A DNA stretch of 13,984 nt from CAYZYO01 sp964482585 (lineage in GTDB: Bacteria; Bacillota; Syntrophomonadia; Syntrophomonadales; Syntrophomonadaceae). Position 1 is the first letter of the stretch. Every line of letters starts with the position of its first letter. Below are positions 13,954-13,984 of the stretch, one piece after another. The DNA lies in NCBI GenBank assembly GCA_964482585.1, contig CAYZYO010000064.1:1-13984 (forward strand), in the 5' to 3' direction. The position numbers and the translations under genes were made by a program. A model generated the notes under the pieces. The model worked only from the letters and a program-made list of their open reading frames with translations. It searched no databases and was not told the origin of the DNA.

Positions 13954-13984
13954 TTTCCCTCATTACCGCATCAGTCATTAATGC
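13946..13984 (-). CDS. folP: Dihydropteroate synthase, last 12 codons only
   Basis: From the window edge an open frame reads ALMTDAVMRENG and stops at TAA (13946-13948). The MTDA core resembles the C-terminal helix of dihydropteroate synthase, and folP/sul directly precedes folB-folK in Bacillus and many clostridia. Only 12 residues are visible, so the call rests mainly on context and the 8-nt overlap with folB. Confidence 0.6.
   Translation of the reverse strand, partial: ALMTDAVMRENG

Overview
The window looks like chromosomal DNA of a low-GC, Gram-positive anaerobe of the Clostridia. This is inferred from strong AGGAGG-type ribosome binding sites, sigma-A type promoters, gene content and gene order; Syntrophomonas-like bacteria are a reasonable guess, but the sequence alone does not prove the genus. 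Every gene I accept lies on the minus strand, so transcription runs from position 13984 towards position 1. Two runs of exactly 100 N (3213-3312 and 5332-5431) are scaffold gaps.

Right half (13984 to about 6200): a nearly unbroken series of cofactor genes. It starts with the last codons of folP and continues with folB, folK, a Rossmann/DUF2520 protein (probable PanG-type ketopantoate reductase), panB, panC, panD, nadA, nadB and nadC. Together they cover late folate synthesis, the complete pantothenate branch and the complete aspartate-to-nicotinate-mononucleotide branch. The spacers before the DUF2520 gene, nadA and nadB are the widest (about 110, 161 and 121 nt) and hold inverted repeats.

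Middle (about 6200 to 3425): bioY, the substrate-binding subunit of a biotin transporter, lies behind a clear BirA operator. After a gap-containing spacer come coaX (type III pantothenate kinase, which uses the product of panBCD) and dusB (tRNA dihydrouridine synthase). The fol ... dusB ... order resembles the Bacillus sul-folB-folK-dusB-lysS locus, here expanded by pan, nad and bio genes.

Left part (3424 to 1): a REP-like palindromic element abuts the dusB stop codon and is interrupted by gap 1. The gap is flanked by identical 55-nt ends, so it is probably an unmerged contig overlap. Then comes a three-gene unit with its own promoter: a small HTH protein, a protein of the family usually labelled quinate/shikimate 5-dehydrogenase, and an unrecognised 302-residue protein. 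The window ends in the N-terminal 127 residues of greA, driven by a perfect consensus promoter (TTGACA-17-TATAAT) whose -35 box lies inside the last codons of the preceding gene.

The least understood part is the HTH / dehydrogenase-like / unknown-protein unit with its tandem TTG-N4-CAA dyads. The other points worth checking are the DUF2520 gene in place of panE, the palindromic elements and the possible attenuator before coaX.
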